64,000 nucleotides of DNA from Eubacterium ramulus (GTDB lineage Bacteria > Bacillota > Clostridia > Lachnospirales > Lachnospiraceae): the NCBI RefSeq assembly GCF_003122485.1, contig NZ_JRFU01000121.1, positions 26,857-90,856 of the forward strand, given 5' to 3'. This document shows, piece by piece, positions 18,075 to 25,702 of this stretch; the first letter of the stretch is position 1, and every line of letters begins with the position of its first letter. The position numbers and the translations under genes were made by a program. The notes below the pieces were generated by a model. It was not told where the DNA came from and made no database searches. It saw only the letters and a program-made list of their open reading frames with translations.

Positions 18075-20030
18075 GTGAAAAACAAAGTACAGAAATTCGG
18101 TAAGTTCCTGTCGGGAATGGTTATGCCGAATATTGGAGCATTGATCGCATTTGGTTTTCTGGCAGCGCTGTTCATCGATACAGGCTGGATTCCAAATGAA
18201 AAATTAAACAGTATGGTATCACCGATGCTGACATATCTGATCCCAATCCTGATCGCATCTACCGGTGGAAAAATGGTAGGCGGCGACAGAGGTCGTGTCG
18301 TAGGTGCTATCGCAGTTATCGGTGCGATTATGAGTGATACATCTATCACAATGCTGATGGCTGCTATGGTTATGGGACCGTTGGCAGGATTTTGTATCAA
18401 AAAATTTGATCAGCTGATGGACGGCCATATGCCGGCAGGATTTGAGATGCTGATCAACAACTTTTCCGCAGGTATCATTGGTATGCTGCTGGCAATTCTG
18501 GGGTATGTGGTTGTCGGCCCGGTGATGAGTGGTATTTTAGCTGTTCTGGCAGCAGGAGTAAATATTCTGGTAAGCCACAGCCTGCTTCCGCTGGTTGCAA
18601 TTTTCATTGAGCCGGCAAAAGTATTATTCTTAAACAATGCAATTAATCATGGTATTTTCACACCGCTGGCTACTGCACAGGCAGCAGAGGTCGGAAAAAC
18701 CATTATGTATATGCTTGAGCCAAACCCAGGTCCTGGACTTGGTGTTCTGCTTGCATACATGTTCTTCTGTAAAGATAAAAAGACAAAACAGTCCGCACCG
18801 GGCGCTGTGATCATTCACGTATTAGGTGGTATTCATGAGATTTACTTCCCGTATATTTTAATGAATCCGCTTGTGATCATCGCACCGATCGTCGGAAATA
18901 TGGTAGCAATTTTCTGGTTTAACCTGACAGGCTGCGGTCTGGTAGGACCGGCTTCCCCGGGCTCCATCATTGCATATCTGATGATGGCTCCGGGACCGGA
19001 TATCTGGAAAGTATTAGTTGGTGTGGCTATCGCAACAGGTATTTCCTTTGCCATCGCATCACCGATCGTAAAAATGGCAGGTGGCAAGACCAGTCTGGAA
19101 GATGCACAGGCAGAGATGGCAGCGATGAAAGCAGAAGCAAAAGGTGAGGTTGCTGCTCCGGTTGCAATCAAAGATGCATCTGAAGTAAAGAAAATCATTT
19201 TCGCATGTGATGCAGGAATGGGTTCCTCTGCTATGGGAGCAACAAAATTCCGTAACCGTCTGAAAGCGGTTTGTCCGCAGATTCATGTAAGTAACACTTC
19301 TGTCGATAATATTCCGGCAGACTGCGATATCGCGGTTGTTCAGACAACACTGGCAGACCGTGCAAGAAAATCTGCACCGCAGGCACAGCTTGTGACCATT
19401 GGAAACTTCCTTGCGGATCCGGCATTGGATGAACTGTATGAACAGCTGACCAGCAAAACCGCTGATACAGCAGCTTCTACACCGATAGCTGATACAAATG
19501 TTATAAATGAAAAACAGGCAGAGAAAACGACACCTGTTGTTGAAAATGCAGAAATAGAAGAAAAAATTTCAGACGTATCTGCTGAGACATCACAGGCTGC
19601 TTCTGAGAAAAAACAGGTTCTGATCAAAGAAGGAATTCGTCTGAATCAGGCACCGGTTTCAAAAGAAGAAGTTATTCAAGCAGCAGGTGAGTTATTACAT
19701 CAGCTTGGCTACGTGGATGAAACTTATGTAGATGCTATGCAGGAACGTGAAAAACTGATCACAACCTATATGGGAATGGGTGTTGCAATCCCGCACGGAA
19801 CCAGTCAGGCAAAAGGCACCGTAAAGAAAACTGGTATCGTATTCTTACAGTATCCGGAAGGTGTTGATTTTGGTGATGAAAAGGCACAGCTTGTGTTTGG
19901 AATTGCCGGAATCGGGGATGAACATCTGGATCTGCTGGCAAAGATCTGTGAAGTATTGGAAGACGATGAAGTATTGGAAAAAATGAAAACGACTTCTGAC
20001 CTTGACTGGGTAATGGAACGGTTATCTTAA
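18075..20030 (+). CDS. mtlA: PTS mannitol-type transporter, fused EIICBA
   Basis: 651 residues. The EIIC membrane domain (~1-335, beginning VQKFGKFLSGMVMPNIGALIAFG as in MtlA, with GGIHEIYFPYILMNP) is followed by EIIB. EIIB's phosphocysteine is Cys378 in IFACDAGMGSSAMG. A Thr/Glu/Ala-rich linker (~455-510) leads to EIIA, with phospho-His574 in GVAIPHGTSQAKG. It imports and phosphorylates mannitol or a related polyol. The start is taken as GTG 18075, 7 nt after GGGAGG (18062-18067); an upstream ATG at 18045 lacks an SD. No mtlD is nearby, so the SorE-like dehydrogenase is the candidate partner. Confidence 0.88.
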   Translation: MKNKVQKFGKFLSGMVMPNIGALIAFGFLAALFIDTGWIPNEKLNSMVSPMLTYLIPILIASTGGKMVGGDRGRVVGAIAVIGAIMSDTSITMLMAAMVMGPLAGFCIKKFDQLMDGHMPAGFEMLINNFSAGIIGMLLAILGYVVVGPVMSGILAVLAAGVNILVSHSLLPLVAIFIEPAKVLFLNNAINHGIFTPLATAQAAEVGKTIMYMLEPNPGPGLGVLLAYMFFCKDKKTKQSAPGAVIIHVLGGIHEIYFPYILMNPLVIIAPIVGNMVAIFWFNLTGCGLVGPASPGSIIAYLMMAPGPDIWKVLVGVAIATGISFAIASPIVKMAGGKTSLEDAQAEMAAMKAEAKGEVAAPVAIKDASEVKKIIFACDAGMGSSAMGATKFRNRLKAVCPQIHVSNTSVDNIPADCDIAVVQTTLADRARKSAPQAQLVTIGNFLADPALDELYEQLTSKTADTAASTPIADTNVINEKQAEKTTPVVENAEIEEKISDVSAETSQAASEKKQVLIKEGIRLNQAPVSKEEVIQAAGELLHQLGYVDETYVDAMQEREKLITTYMGMGVAIPHGTSQAKGTVKKTGIVFLQYPEGVDFGDEKAQLVFGIAGIGDEHLDLLAKICEVLEDDEVLEKMKTTSDLDWVMERLS

Positions 20031-20065
20031 AAGTTTCTTTGGTGGTAAAAATTTAAGATTGTGAA

Positions 20066-20131
20066 GGAAACTCCGGCTATTTTGTCTTATCGGCTAGTAA
20101 TCGCTCGCTAAGAAAAATAGCCGGAGTTTCC
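20066..20131 (-). repeat. Structured repeat family 1, copy A (18-bp stem, conserved 19-nt loop)
   Basis: Perfect 18-bp arms at 20066-20083 and 20114-20131, a bulged base at 20084, then a 5-bp inner stem TCTTA (20085-20089) / TAAGA (20109-20113). The 19-nt loop is 20090-20108. On the minus strand the loop reads GCGAGCGATTACTAGCCGA. Loop and architecture match copies B and C, while the stem sequence does not. It lies in a convergent gap and could act as a bidirectional terminator. Confidence 0.75.
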
Positions 20132-20203
20132 AATTTGCGATATTGAGATTCAAAAAATTACGTTTAAGGAAGTGGAAGTTTTATATATTCCGTAACGTAA
20201 ATT

Positions 20204-20270
20204 GGGGAATCAGGGGATTTTTTCTTGGAAAGCGATTGTTAGCTGACAAGACAAAATCCCATGGTTCCCC
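20204..20270 (+). repeat. Structured repeat family 1, copy B
   Basis: Arms 20204-20221 and 20253-20270 (18 bp with one G.U pair and one mismatch), a 1x1 internal loop (20222/20252), a 5-bp inner stem TCTTG (20223-20227) / CAAGA (20247-20251), and a 19-nt loop 20228-20246 (GAAAGCGATTGTTAGCTGA). The stem sequence is unrelated to copy A 72 bp away, but the loop is identical at 14 of 19 positions when A is read on the minus strand. Confidence 0.75.
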
Positions 20271-20304
20271 ATTCAATACCTAAATTTTTCCCGCCGCAGA
20301 ATTT

Positions 20305-21237
20305 TTACCTACGTGCAAGGTGCCCATTCAGCCACGTAAGGATATCTGCATAGACCACATCACGATCGGTTTCATTCAAAATCTCATGCCGATCTCCCGG
20401 ATAAAGTTTGATCTGCACATCCTGAATGCCGGCATCTTTATACTGCTGGCAGACCTGCGTCACGCTTTTTCCATTATTTCCAACAGGATCATCTGCACCG
20501 GCAACGAAAAACAGTGGCAGATTTTTTGGAATCTGCTGAATATGAGCCGGATTCTGAATATATTGTATCCCACGAAACATCTGGTAATAACCGTTTACCG
20601 TGAAGCGGAAAGTAGACCACGGATTGTTGACACAGGCATCAATAATGGCTTCATCCTTGGTGAGCCAGTCACTTGGTGTACGCGCAGGTTCAAATTGTTT
20701 ATTGTAACCGCCAAATGCCATATTATCTACAAAGGAACTTCGGTATTCCCATCCGCGAAACAGCGCGATCAGTCGGCAGAGCAGCTTTCCGATATGTAAC
20801 ACAATGCCTGGTTGGGAACCGGTTCCCATGATCACGGCACCTGCCAGTCCATCCGCATGCATTTGGATATACTGACGAGTCAGAAAGGACCCCATGCTGT
20901 GTCCAAGGAAAAAATAAGGCAGATCCGGATATTTTTTCTGCGTCATAGTCCGCAGGGTATGAATATCAGCAATAACACATTCATTGCCGTTTGGGTGTCC
21001 GAAATAACCGTGCTGGTCGTCGGTAACAACGGATGCGCCATGCCCAAGGTGATCGTTGGCGACCACATAGTAACCCTGAGCGGCAGCATGTTGTGCAAAA
21101 TCGTCGTATCGGTCTGCGTAATCAACCATGCCGTGACAAATCTGCAAGACCGCTTTTGGTGTACCTTCCGGTTCCCAGATAATCGCGTGAATCTGTGTTT
21201 TTCCATCCGAGGATGGGTAAGTGATATCGTGTTTCAT
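20305..21237 (-). CDS. Alpha/beta hydrolase, serine aminopeptidase/monoacylglycerol lipase-like
   Basis: 310 residues. The fold is alpha/beta hydrolase with QICHGM (oxyanion region), NDHLGHGAS, the nucleophile elbow GHSMGS, an Asp in FFVAGADDPVG and a His near the end (GDRHEI), giving a complete Ser-Asp-His triad. The spacing matches the S33/Hydrolase_4 group that includes monoacylglycerol lipases and lysophospholipases. There is no signal peptide, so action is cytoplasmic or membrane-peripheral. The ATG at 21237 follows AGAGGGGGA about 11 nt away; longer in-frame starts lack an SD. Substrate unknown. Confidence 0.85.
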   Translation of the reverse strand: MKHDITYPSSDGKTQIHAIIWEPEGTPKAVLQICHGMVDYADRYDDFAQHAAAQGYYVVANDHLGHGASVVTDDQHGYFGHPNGNECVIADIHTLRTMTQKKYPDLPYFFLGHSMGSFLTRQYIQMHADGLAGAVIMGTGSQPGIVLHIGKLLCRLIALFRGWEYRSSFVDNMAFGGYNKQFEPARTPSDWLTKDEAIIDACVNNPWSTFRFTVNGYYQMFRGIQYIQNPAHIQQIPKNLPLFFVAGADDPVGNNGKSVTQVCQQYKDAGIQDVQIKLYPGDRHEILNETDRDVVYADILTWLNGHLARR

Positions 21238-21454
21238 ATTGGATTTTCCCCCTCTACAATCTGTACTTCTCAAATGATTAAAATGTCGAACGCACATGAG
21301 ATTTGGTGCGAGGATCTGGTAAGTGTAAGCAGATACTTTTTTTCAGAATCATCGCAAGCCCATCCGTGATTGTTATGCTTCCATCATATCGGGAAAAAGT
21401 AATGGATGCAAGAGACAAATGCCGGGAACTGTAGTGAAGTGGCGGTATCGTTCA

Positions 21455-21483
21455 TTGACGAACCCGAACAGGTATGCTATACT
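21455..21483 (+). promoter_or_regulatory. Sigma-A promoter of the small membrane protein gene
   Basis: TTGACG (21455-21460), 17-nt spacer, TATACT (21478-21483), 37 nt upstream of the start codon. Confidence 0.75.
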
Positions 21484-21520
21484 TTTGGGGAAAAGAAAGC
21501 AAGAAGGAGCTTATCAGAAT

Positions 21521-21775
21521 ATGAGTCAGGCAAAAGTTGATAGATATAAAGAAGAAAAGAAAAACAGAAAACAGACAATGAAAAAAGAAAAACGCAATCG
21601 TGTACTTGCAAGATCCCTTGGTGTAGTGATTGCGGCAGCAGTTGTATGCTGGATCGGATTTTCCGGATATTCTTATTATCAGGAGAAGAAACCGATGACA
21701 AAAACAGAACTTTCCACAGCAGCACTGAGTGATTATCTGAGCGGATTGACCACAACAGACAGTGCATCAGAGTAA
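21521..21775 (+). CDS. Small membrane protein of unknown function
   Basis: 84 residues. A strongly basic N-terminus (KEEKKNRKQTMKKEKRNR) is followed by one TM helix (~29-50) and a short polar Ser/Thr-rich tail, so the tail is expected outside the cell. It has its own promoter (TTGACG-17-TATACT), an AAGGAG SD and a strong terminator, so it is a genuine monocistronic gene. No family was recognised. Confidence 0.7.
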   Translation: MSQAKVDRYKEEKKNRKQTMKKEKRNRVLARSLGVVIAAAVVCWIGFSGYSYYQEKKPMTKTELSTAALSDYLSGLTTTDSASE

Positions 21776-21799
21776 TCCAAAAAGTTTTGAAAAATATTA

Positions 21800-21843
21800 C
21801 CCCATCGTGAGCAGCAGATGCCCGTCGATGGGGTTTGTTTTTT
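21800..21843 (+). terminator. Rho-independent terminator
   Basis: CCCCATCG (21800-21807) / CGATGGGG (21826-21833) followed by TTTGTTTTTT. It separates the small membrane protein gene from the converging gene. Confidence 0.9.
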
Positions 21844-21877
21844 GCAAAAATCGAATAAAAATGAGTGTTGTGTCATG

Positions 21878-22318
21878 TTATTCATCAGAAACAATCGCTT
21901 TGTCCAGCGCATCTTCGACTGCATTCAGGAGCATCGTTGCGGTATATTGATTTTCTTCCGAATAAGAAATGTTGTCGGTGGACTGCGTTTTGCAGATCTG
22001 CTCACTGATATTGTCCATGGAGGACTGCATCAGCGGATACATGGTGGCAACGGTATCATTCAGATTTACAAAAGACACAGAGTTAATGTGATCTTCATCC
22101 ACTACGACCTGCACATCCAACGTCTGCCCTTCAAAGGCGATTGAAGATGTGTATACACCGGCTTTGTATTTCGGCTGGTCGCTATCGTTTTTCTGATGCC
22201 TGCCCGGACCAAACATGTAGATCAGTAAAAAAATGAGTACAATTCCGAGAATAATAAAAATGGTTGTATAAATGACTTCTTTCATGTGAAGCACTATAAT
22301 TTTTGTCTTTGAACGCAT
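21878..22318 (-). CDS. Membrane-anchored protein, weakly FMN-binding-domain-like
   Basis: 146 residues. An N-terminal TM helix (~17-36) is followed by an extracytoplasmic domain of ~100 residues (KAGVYTSSIAFEGQ ... TMLLNAVEDALDKA). The C-terminal 'AVEDALDKA' following a Thr-containing turn resembles the end of FMN_bind domains, but the flavinylation motif (SGATxT) is not intact, so the assignment is tentative. The ATG at 22318 has GAGGGGGAAA about 10 nt upstream. It is single, diverging from the tRNA gene. Confidence 0.5.
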   Translation of the reverse strand: MRSKTKIIVLHMKEVIYTTIFIILGIVLIFLLIYMFGPGRHQKNDSDQPKYKAGVYTSSIAFEGQTLDVQVVVDEDHINSVSFVNLNDTVATMYPLMQSSMDNISEQICKTQSTDNISYSEENQYTATMLLNAVEDALDKAIVSDE

Positions 22319-22609
22319 GCAACAGTTTCCCCCTCATATCATACTTTGTACATCATATGCAAAAAGAAGAAAAATATGTGTTCCTTCGGAAAAAATGGGG
22401 AGAAAAGATAGGAGAAAGGCTTTTTGGATGAAAGCAGGGGGATTTGATTGGGAAAAGGACGCTACGCGCTCTATTATCTGAGAACCTGGTAGCATTAGAA
22501 TCTGGCAAAAAAGAACCAGTTTTTTTCGAATCTGAAAAAGTAAATGTTATCTTCTGGTACAAAATTTCAGATGGAATAAAAAATAATGTAAAAAAATTGA
22601 AAAAAGTGC
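22319..22609. other. Gene-free spacer between the FMN-like gene and tRNA-Gly
   Basis: Contains the divergent gene's ribosome binding site and an AT-rich stretch. A 60-codon open frame at 22444-22626 (+) has no SD, starts at TTG and overlaps the tRNA promoter, so it is not called. Nothing else was recognised. Confidence 0.5.
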
Positions 22610-22638
22610 TTGACTTTTGGGACTGACCGCGGTATCAT
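22610..22638 (+). promoter_or_regulatory. Promoter of tRNA-Gly
   Basis: TTGACT (22610-22615), 17-nt spacer, TATCAT (22633-22638), about 42 nt upstream of the mature tRNA 5' end. Confidence 0.75.
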
Positions 22639-22679
22639 ATCACTTGTCTTGAGGCGAACAGCTAAAGACAATAAGATAT

Positions 22680-22752
22680 GCGCGAGTGGCTCAGTTGGTG
22701 GAGCGCGACCTTGCCAAGGTCGAGGCCGCGGGTTCGAGTCCCGTCTCGCGCT
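22680..22752 (+). tRNA. tRNA-Gly (anticodon GCC)
   Basis: 73 nt. The acceptor stem is GCGCGAG (22680-22686) / CTCGCGC (22745-22751) with discriminator T, as expected for glycine. The anticodon loop TTGCCAA (22711-22717) gives anticodon GCC at 22713-22715. The T-loop GGTTCGAGTCC is normal. CCA is not encoded. It has its own promoter and terminator. Confidence 0.96.
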
Positions 22753-22759
22753 TCCTAAA

Positions 22760-22788
22760 AAGGTATCCGATTGGATACCTTTTTTTTC
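22760..22788 (+). terminator. Terminator of tRNA-Gly
   Basis: AAGGTATCC (22760-22768), GATT loop, GGATACCTT (22773-22781) followed by a T run. Confidence 0.92.
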
Positions 22789-22808
22789 GTCTAAAAACAT
22801 GAACCCGC

Positions 22809-22901
22809 GGCGCCGCGGAGTTCGAGGTCTCAGAGGACATAAAGCCCTCTTCGGTCGGTGCTAACCATTGGTCTTCCAGACCAATAGCACCGTCTCGCGC
22901 T
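22809..22901 (+). repeat. tRNA-Gly remnant: degenerate T-arm plus exact 12-bp copy of the tRNA 3' end
   Basis: CCGTCTCGCGCT of the tRNA 3' end (22741-22752) recurs exactly at 22890-22901. Upstream of it, GCCGCGGAGTTCGAGGTC (from about 22812) resembles the T-arm part of the tRNA. Between them a hairpin GGTGCTA...ATTGGTCT / AGACCAAT...AGCACC ends at the repeat. This looks like an attachment-site scar or decayed tRNA duplicate; no integrase is present. Confidence 0.55.
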
Positions 22902-23101
22902 TTTTTGCGTGCCGGAAGCTGCGGCGTTTTCCATTTGTTGTATGCAGTATTTTTCAAGTTACTACTTTAAGAATTGTGTTTTTTTTGCTATACTATTACG
23001 AATACGAGAAAAATAAAATATATGATGTCGAAGGAATGTCAGATCTATTTATTTTTTATGGAACGAAATATTAGAATAGAAAATATAATTGGAGGACGCA
23101 G

Positions 23102-23950
23102 ATGAGTTACGCAGATCACATTTTTATCAATATGTGTAAAGATATTATTGAAAACGGAACCAGCACAGAGGGAGAAAAGGTGCGCCCGAAATGGGAGGAT
23201 GGAACCAGTGCTTACACCATCAAACAGTTTGGTGTGGTAAATCGCTATGATCTGTCCAAAGAATTTCCAGCACTGACTCTGCGCAGAACTGCCATCAAGA
23301 GCTGTACGGATGAGATGCTCTGGATCTGGCAGCAGAAATCCAACAATATCAATGATCTTCACAGCCATGTGTGGGATGAGTGGGCAGATGAAACCGGTTC
23401 CATCGGAAAAGCATATGGTTATCAGATGGGCGTAAAGCATCAGTATAAGGAAGGTATGATGGATCAGGTGGATCGTGTGATCTATGATCTGAAAAACAAT
23501 CCTTACAGTCGCCGTATTATGACCAATATTTATGTGCACGCGGATCTGCATGAAATGCATCTGTATCCTTGTGCCTACAGCATGACATTTAATGTGACAA
23601 AGAAACCGGGGCAGGATAAACTGGTGCTGAATGCGATATTGAATCAGCGTTCCCAGGATATTCTGGCAGCAAATAACTGGAATGTGTGTCAGTACGCGGT
23701 ACTCATGCATATGCTGGCGCAGGTTTGCAATATGCAGGTGGGTGAGCTGGTGCATGTCATTGCGGATGCGCATATTTATGACAGACATATTCCGCTGGTA
23801 CAGGAGCTGATCTCCCGTGAGCCGCTTCCGGCTCCGACCTTCTGGCTGAATCCGGAAGTGAAGGATTTTTACAAGTTTACAAGAGATGATGTGCGTCTGG
23901 ATAATTATCAGACCGGTCCGCAGATCACAAATATACCAATCGCGGTTTAA
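23102..23950 (+). CDS. thyA: Thymidylate synthase
   Basis: 282 residues, standard ThyA length. It methylates dUMP to dTMP using methylenetetrahydrofolate. The catalytic Cys lies in LYPCAYSMTF (most ThyA have PPCH; the Ala after Cys is a variant known in clostridial relatives). Other signature residues are NQRSQD, HVIADAHIYDRH and RIMTNIYV (usually RR...S.W.P). SD GGAGG 7-8 nt before the ATG. folA lies downstream, separated by a 159-bp repeat element, so the pair forms a thymidylate/folate unit. Confidence 0.93.
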   Translation: MSYADHIFINMCKDIIENGTSTEGEKVRPKWEDGTSAYTIKQFGVVNRYDLSKEFPALTLRRTAIKSCTDEMLWIWQQKSNNINDLHSHVWDEWADETGSIGKAYGYQMGVKHQYKEGMMDQVDRVIYDLKNNPYSRRIMTNIYVHADLHEMHLYPCAYSMTFNVTKKPGQDKLVLNAILNQRSQDILAANNWNVCQYAVLMHMLAQVCNMQVGELVHVIADAHIYDRHIPLVQELISREPLPAPTFWLNPEVKDFYKFTRDDVRLDNYQTGPQITNIPIAV

Positions 23951-24108
23951 CAGTTCACTCATCACATGTATTCAGACAATGATCATGCTTGCATGAGGAA
24001 TTGGCTGGATGCATAGTGATGAAGGGAGCGCCTTATTATGAGCAAAAATAGTAGCGTAGCTACGGAGAAGCCTGAAAAGGCGTTTTGCGAATGGCGCGTG
24101 TGAACTGT
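23950..24108. repeat. Structured repeat family 2, copy 1 (159 bp, 9-bp terminal inverted repeats)
   Basis: Bounded by ACAGTTCAC (23950-23958) and GTGAACTGT (24100-24108). The left part has GTTCACTC (23953-23960), 24 nt, then ATGCTTGCAT (23985-23994), the arrangement seen in copies 2 and 3. The right part includes a CGCCTT/AAGGCG pair. It begins at the thyA stop codon and separates thyA from folA. It has no coding capacity and looks MITE-like. Confidence 0.6.
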
Positions 24109-24147
24109 ATGAAATATTAATTAAGAAGAAAGAGAGATGTGAGATAC

Positions 24148-24639
24148 ATGAATTTAATTGTAGCAGTAGATAAAAACTGGGCCATCGGCAGAAATAATAA
24201 GCTGCTGGTGAGCATTCCGGATGACATGAAGTTTTTCCGTGAGACAACCACCGGAAAAATCGTTGTCATGGGACGTAAAACACTGGAGAGTTTTCCGGGA
24301 AAGAAACCGCTGAAAAACCGTGTGAATATCGTTCTGACAAGTGATCACAGTTATCAGGTTGACGGAGCTGTGATCGTGCACGATATGGACGAACTGCACG
24401 AAGAACTGAAAAAATACGACAGCAAAGATATTTACGTCATCGGCGGTGAGAGTATTTACAGACAGCTTTTGGATGAGTGCGAGGTGGCGCACATTACAAA
24501 AATCGATTTTGCTTACGAGGCAGATGCCTGGTTCCCGAATCTGGATGAAAAAGAAGAGTGGGTGGTTACCGCGGACAGCGAGGAGCAGACCTACTTTGAT
24601 CTGGAATATTATTTCTATAAATATGAAAAGAAGGCATAA
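24148..24639 (+). CDS. folA: Dihydrofolate reductase
   Basis: 163 residues, usual DHFR length. It reduces dihydrofolate to tetrahydrofolate with NADPH, which is needed after ThyA action. Motifs: NLIVAVDKNWAIGRNNKLL (N-terminal strand and Met20-like loop), PDDMKFFRETT (substrate acidic residue), VVMGRKTLESFP and VIGGESIYRQLL. The ATG at 24148 fits the family N-terminus; a GTG at 24139 would add three residues. The SD is weak (AGAGAG). Confidence 0.95.
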   Translation: MNLIVAVDKNWAIGRNNKLLVSIPDDMKFFRETTTGKIVVMGRKTLESFPGKKPLKNRVNIVLTSDHSYQVDGAVIVHDMDELHEELKKYDSKDIYVIGGESIYRQLLDECEVAHITKIDFAYEADAWFPNLDEKEEWVVTADSEEQTYFDLEYYFYKYEKKA

Positions 24640-24642
24640 AGC

Positions 24643-25593
24643 ATGAGTAACTTTTTATTTAGTATCAATGTGACGATACCGATTTTCCTTGTCATGGTAA
24701 TTGGCTACTTTTTACGTCGGATCGGTATGCTGAACGAAAACTTTGTCACGGTGGCAAATAAGTTCAATTTCAAGGTGACTTTGCCGTTTTTGCTGTTCCG
24801 TGACCTGTCATCCGTCAATATTCAGGAAGTATTTGACCTGAAATATGTGCTGTTTTGTGCCATTGCCACTTCTATCTGTTTCTGGAGTGTGTATGGCCTG
24901 ACAAAAATTTTTATGAAAGACAAATCTATGGTAGGTGCTTTTACTCAGGCTTCCTTCCGCAGCAGCGCGGCGGTTATGGGACTGGCATTTATCCAGAATA
25001 TTTACGGGCAGTCAACAATGGGATCCCTAATGATCATCGGTGCGGTTCCGTTGTACAACATATATTCCGTGCTTGTACTGACATTTGAAGGAGATTATCC
25101 GGAGAATGAGCGCGATACAGGCAGAATCAAACAGGCTGGTATCAACATCCTGAAGAACCCGATTATCATCGGCATAGTCCTTGGTCTGATCGTGGCATTA
25201 TTACATAATCCACTGCCGGAACTGGTAAATTCGACCGTAAACAATGTGGCAAAGATGGCAACCCCACTTGCATTGATCGGACTTGGCGCGGGCTTTGAAG
25301 GAAAGAAGGCACTGGCAAAGATCAAACCTACCCTCTGGGCTGCTTTTATCAAGCTGATCGCCCAGGCAGCAATTTTTATTCCGATTGCGGCTGCTCTTGG
25401 TTTTCAGGGCGAAAAAATGGTCGCACTCGTAGTCATGCTGGCAGCACCGGCAACCCCGAGCTGTTATATCATGGCAAAAAATATGCATAACGATGGTGTG
25501 TTGACGGCGAGCATCGTAGTGGCGACCACACTGCTGGCTTCCGTGACACTGACGGGATGGATTTTCCTGCTGCGCACGTTAGGGTGGATATAA
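24643..25593 (+). CDS. AEC-family (auxin efflux carrier-like) transporter
   Basis: 316 residues with about ten hydrophobic helices. Typical family features are the N-terminal TIPIFLVMVIGYFLRRIGMLNE, NKFNFKVTLPFLLF, and the C-terminal MLAAPATPSCYIMAKNM where the substrate-site Pro lies. AEC proteins export or exchange organic acids such as malate or malonate. The gene starts 4 nt after the folA stop, so it is co-transcribed with folA, although a functional link is not evident. Confidence 0.88.
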   Translation: MSNFLFSINVTIPIFLVMVIGYFLRRIGMLNENFVTVANKFNFKVTLPFLLFRDLSSVNIQEVFDLKYVLFCAIATSICFWSVYGLTKIFMKDKSMVGAFTQASFRSSAAVMGLAFIQNIYGQSTMGSLMIIGAVPLYNIYSVLVLTFEGDYPENERDTGRIKQAGINILKNPIIIGIVLGLIVALLHNPLPELVNSTVNNVAKMATPLALIGLGAGFEGKKALAKIKPTLWAAFIKLIAQAAIFIPIAAALGFQGEKMVALVVMLAAPATPSCYIMAKNMHNDGVLTASIVVATTLLASVTLTGWIFLLRTLGWI

Positions 25594-25702
25594 CTTCCCA
25601 AAGTTCCATAAAATGAAGGGATCACTTCTACATAAGAAATAGATGTATATAAAAATCCGAAGTGATGTAGGGACAAAAAGGAAGGAAAAAGGAGAGAGTT
25701 GA

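Noticed and set aside
22444..22626. 60-codon ORF upstream of tRNA-Gly
   Set aside because: TTG start without SD and overlap with the tRNA promoter; probably a chance frame.
25594..25702. T-box or leader-peptide attenuator before ilvB
   Set aside because: The gap is 109 nt, with no T-box sequence, no run of Leu/Val/Ile codons and no terminator/antiterminator pair.
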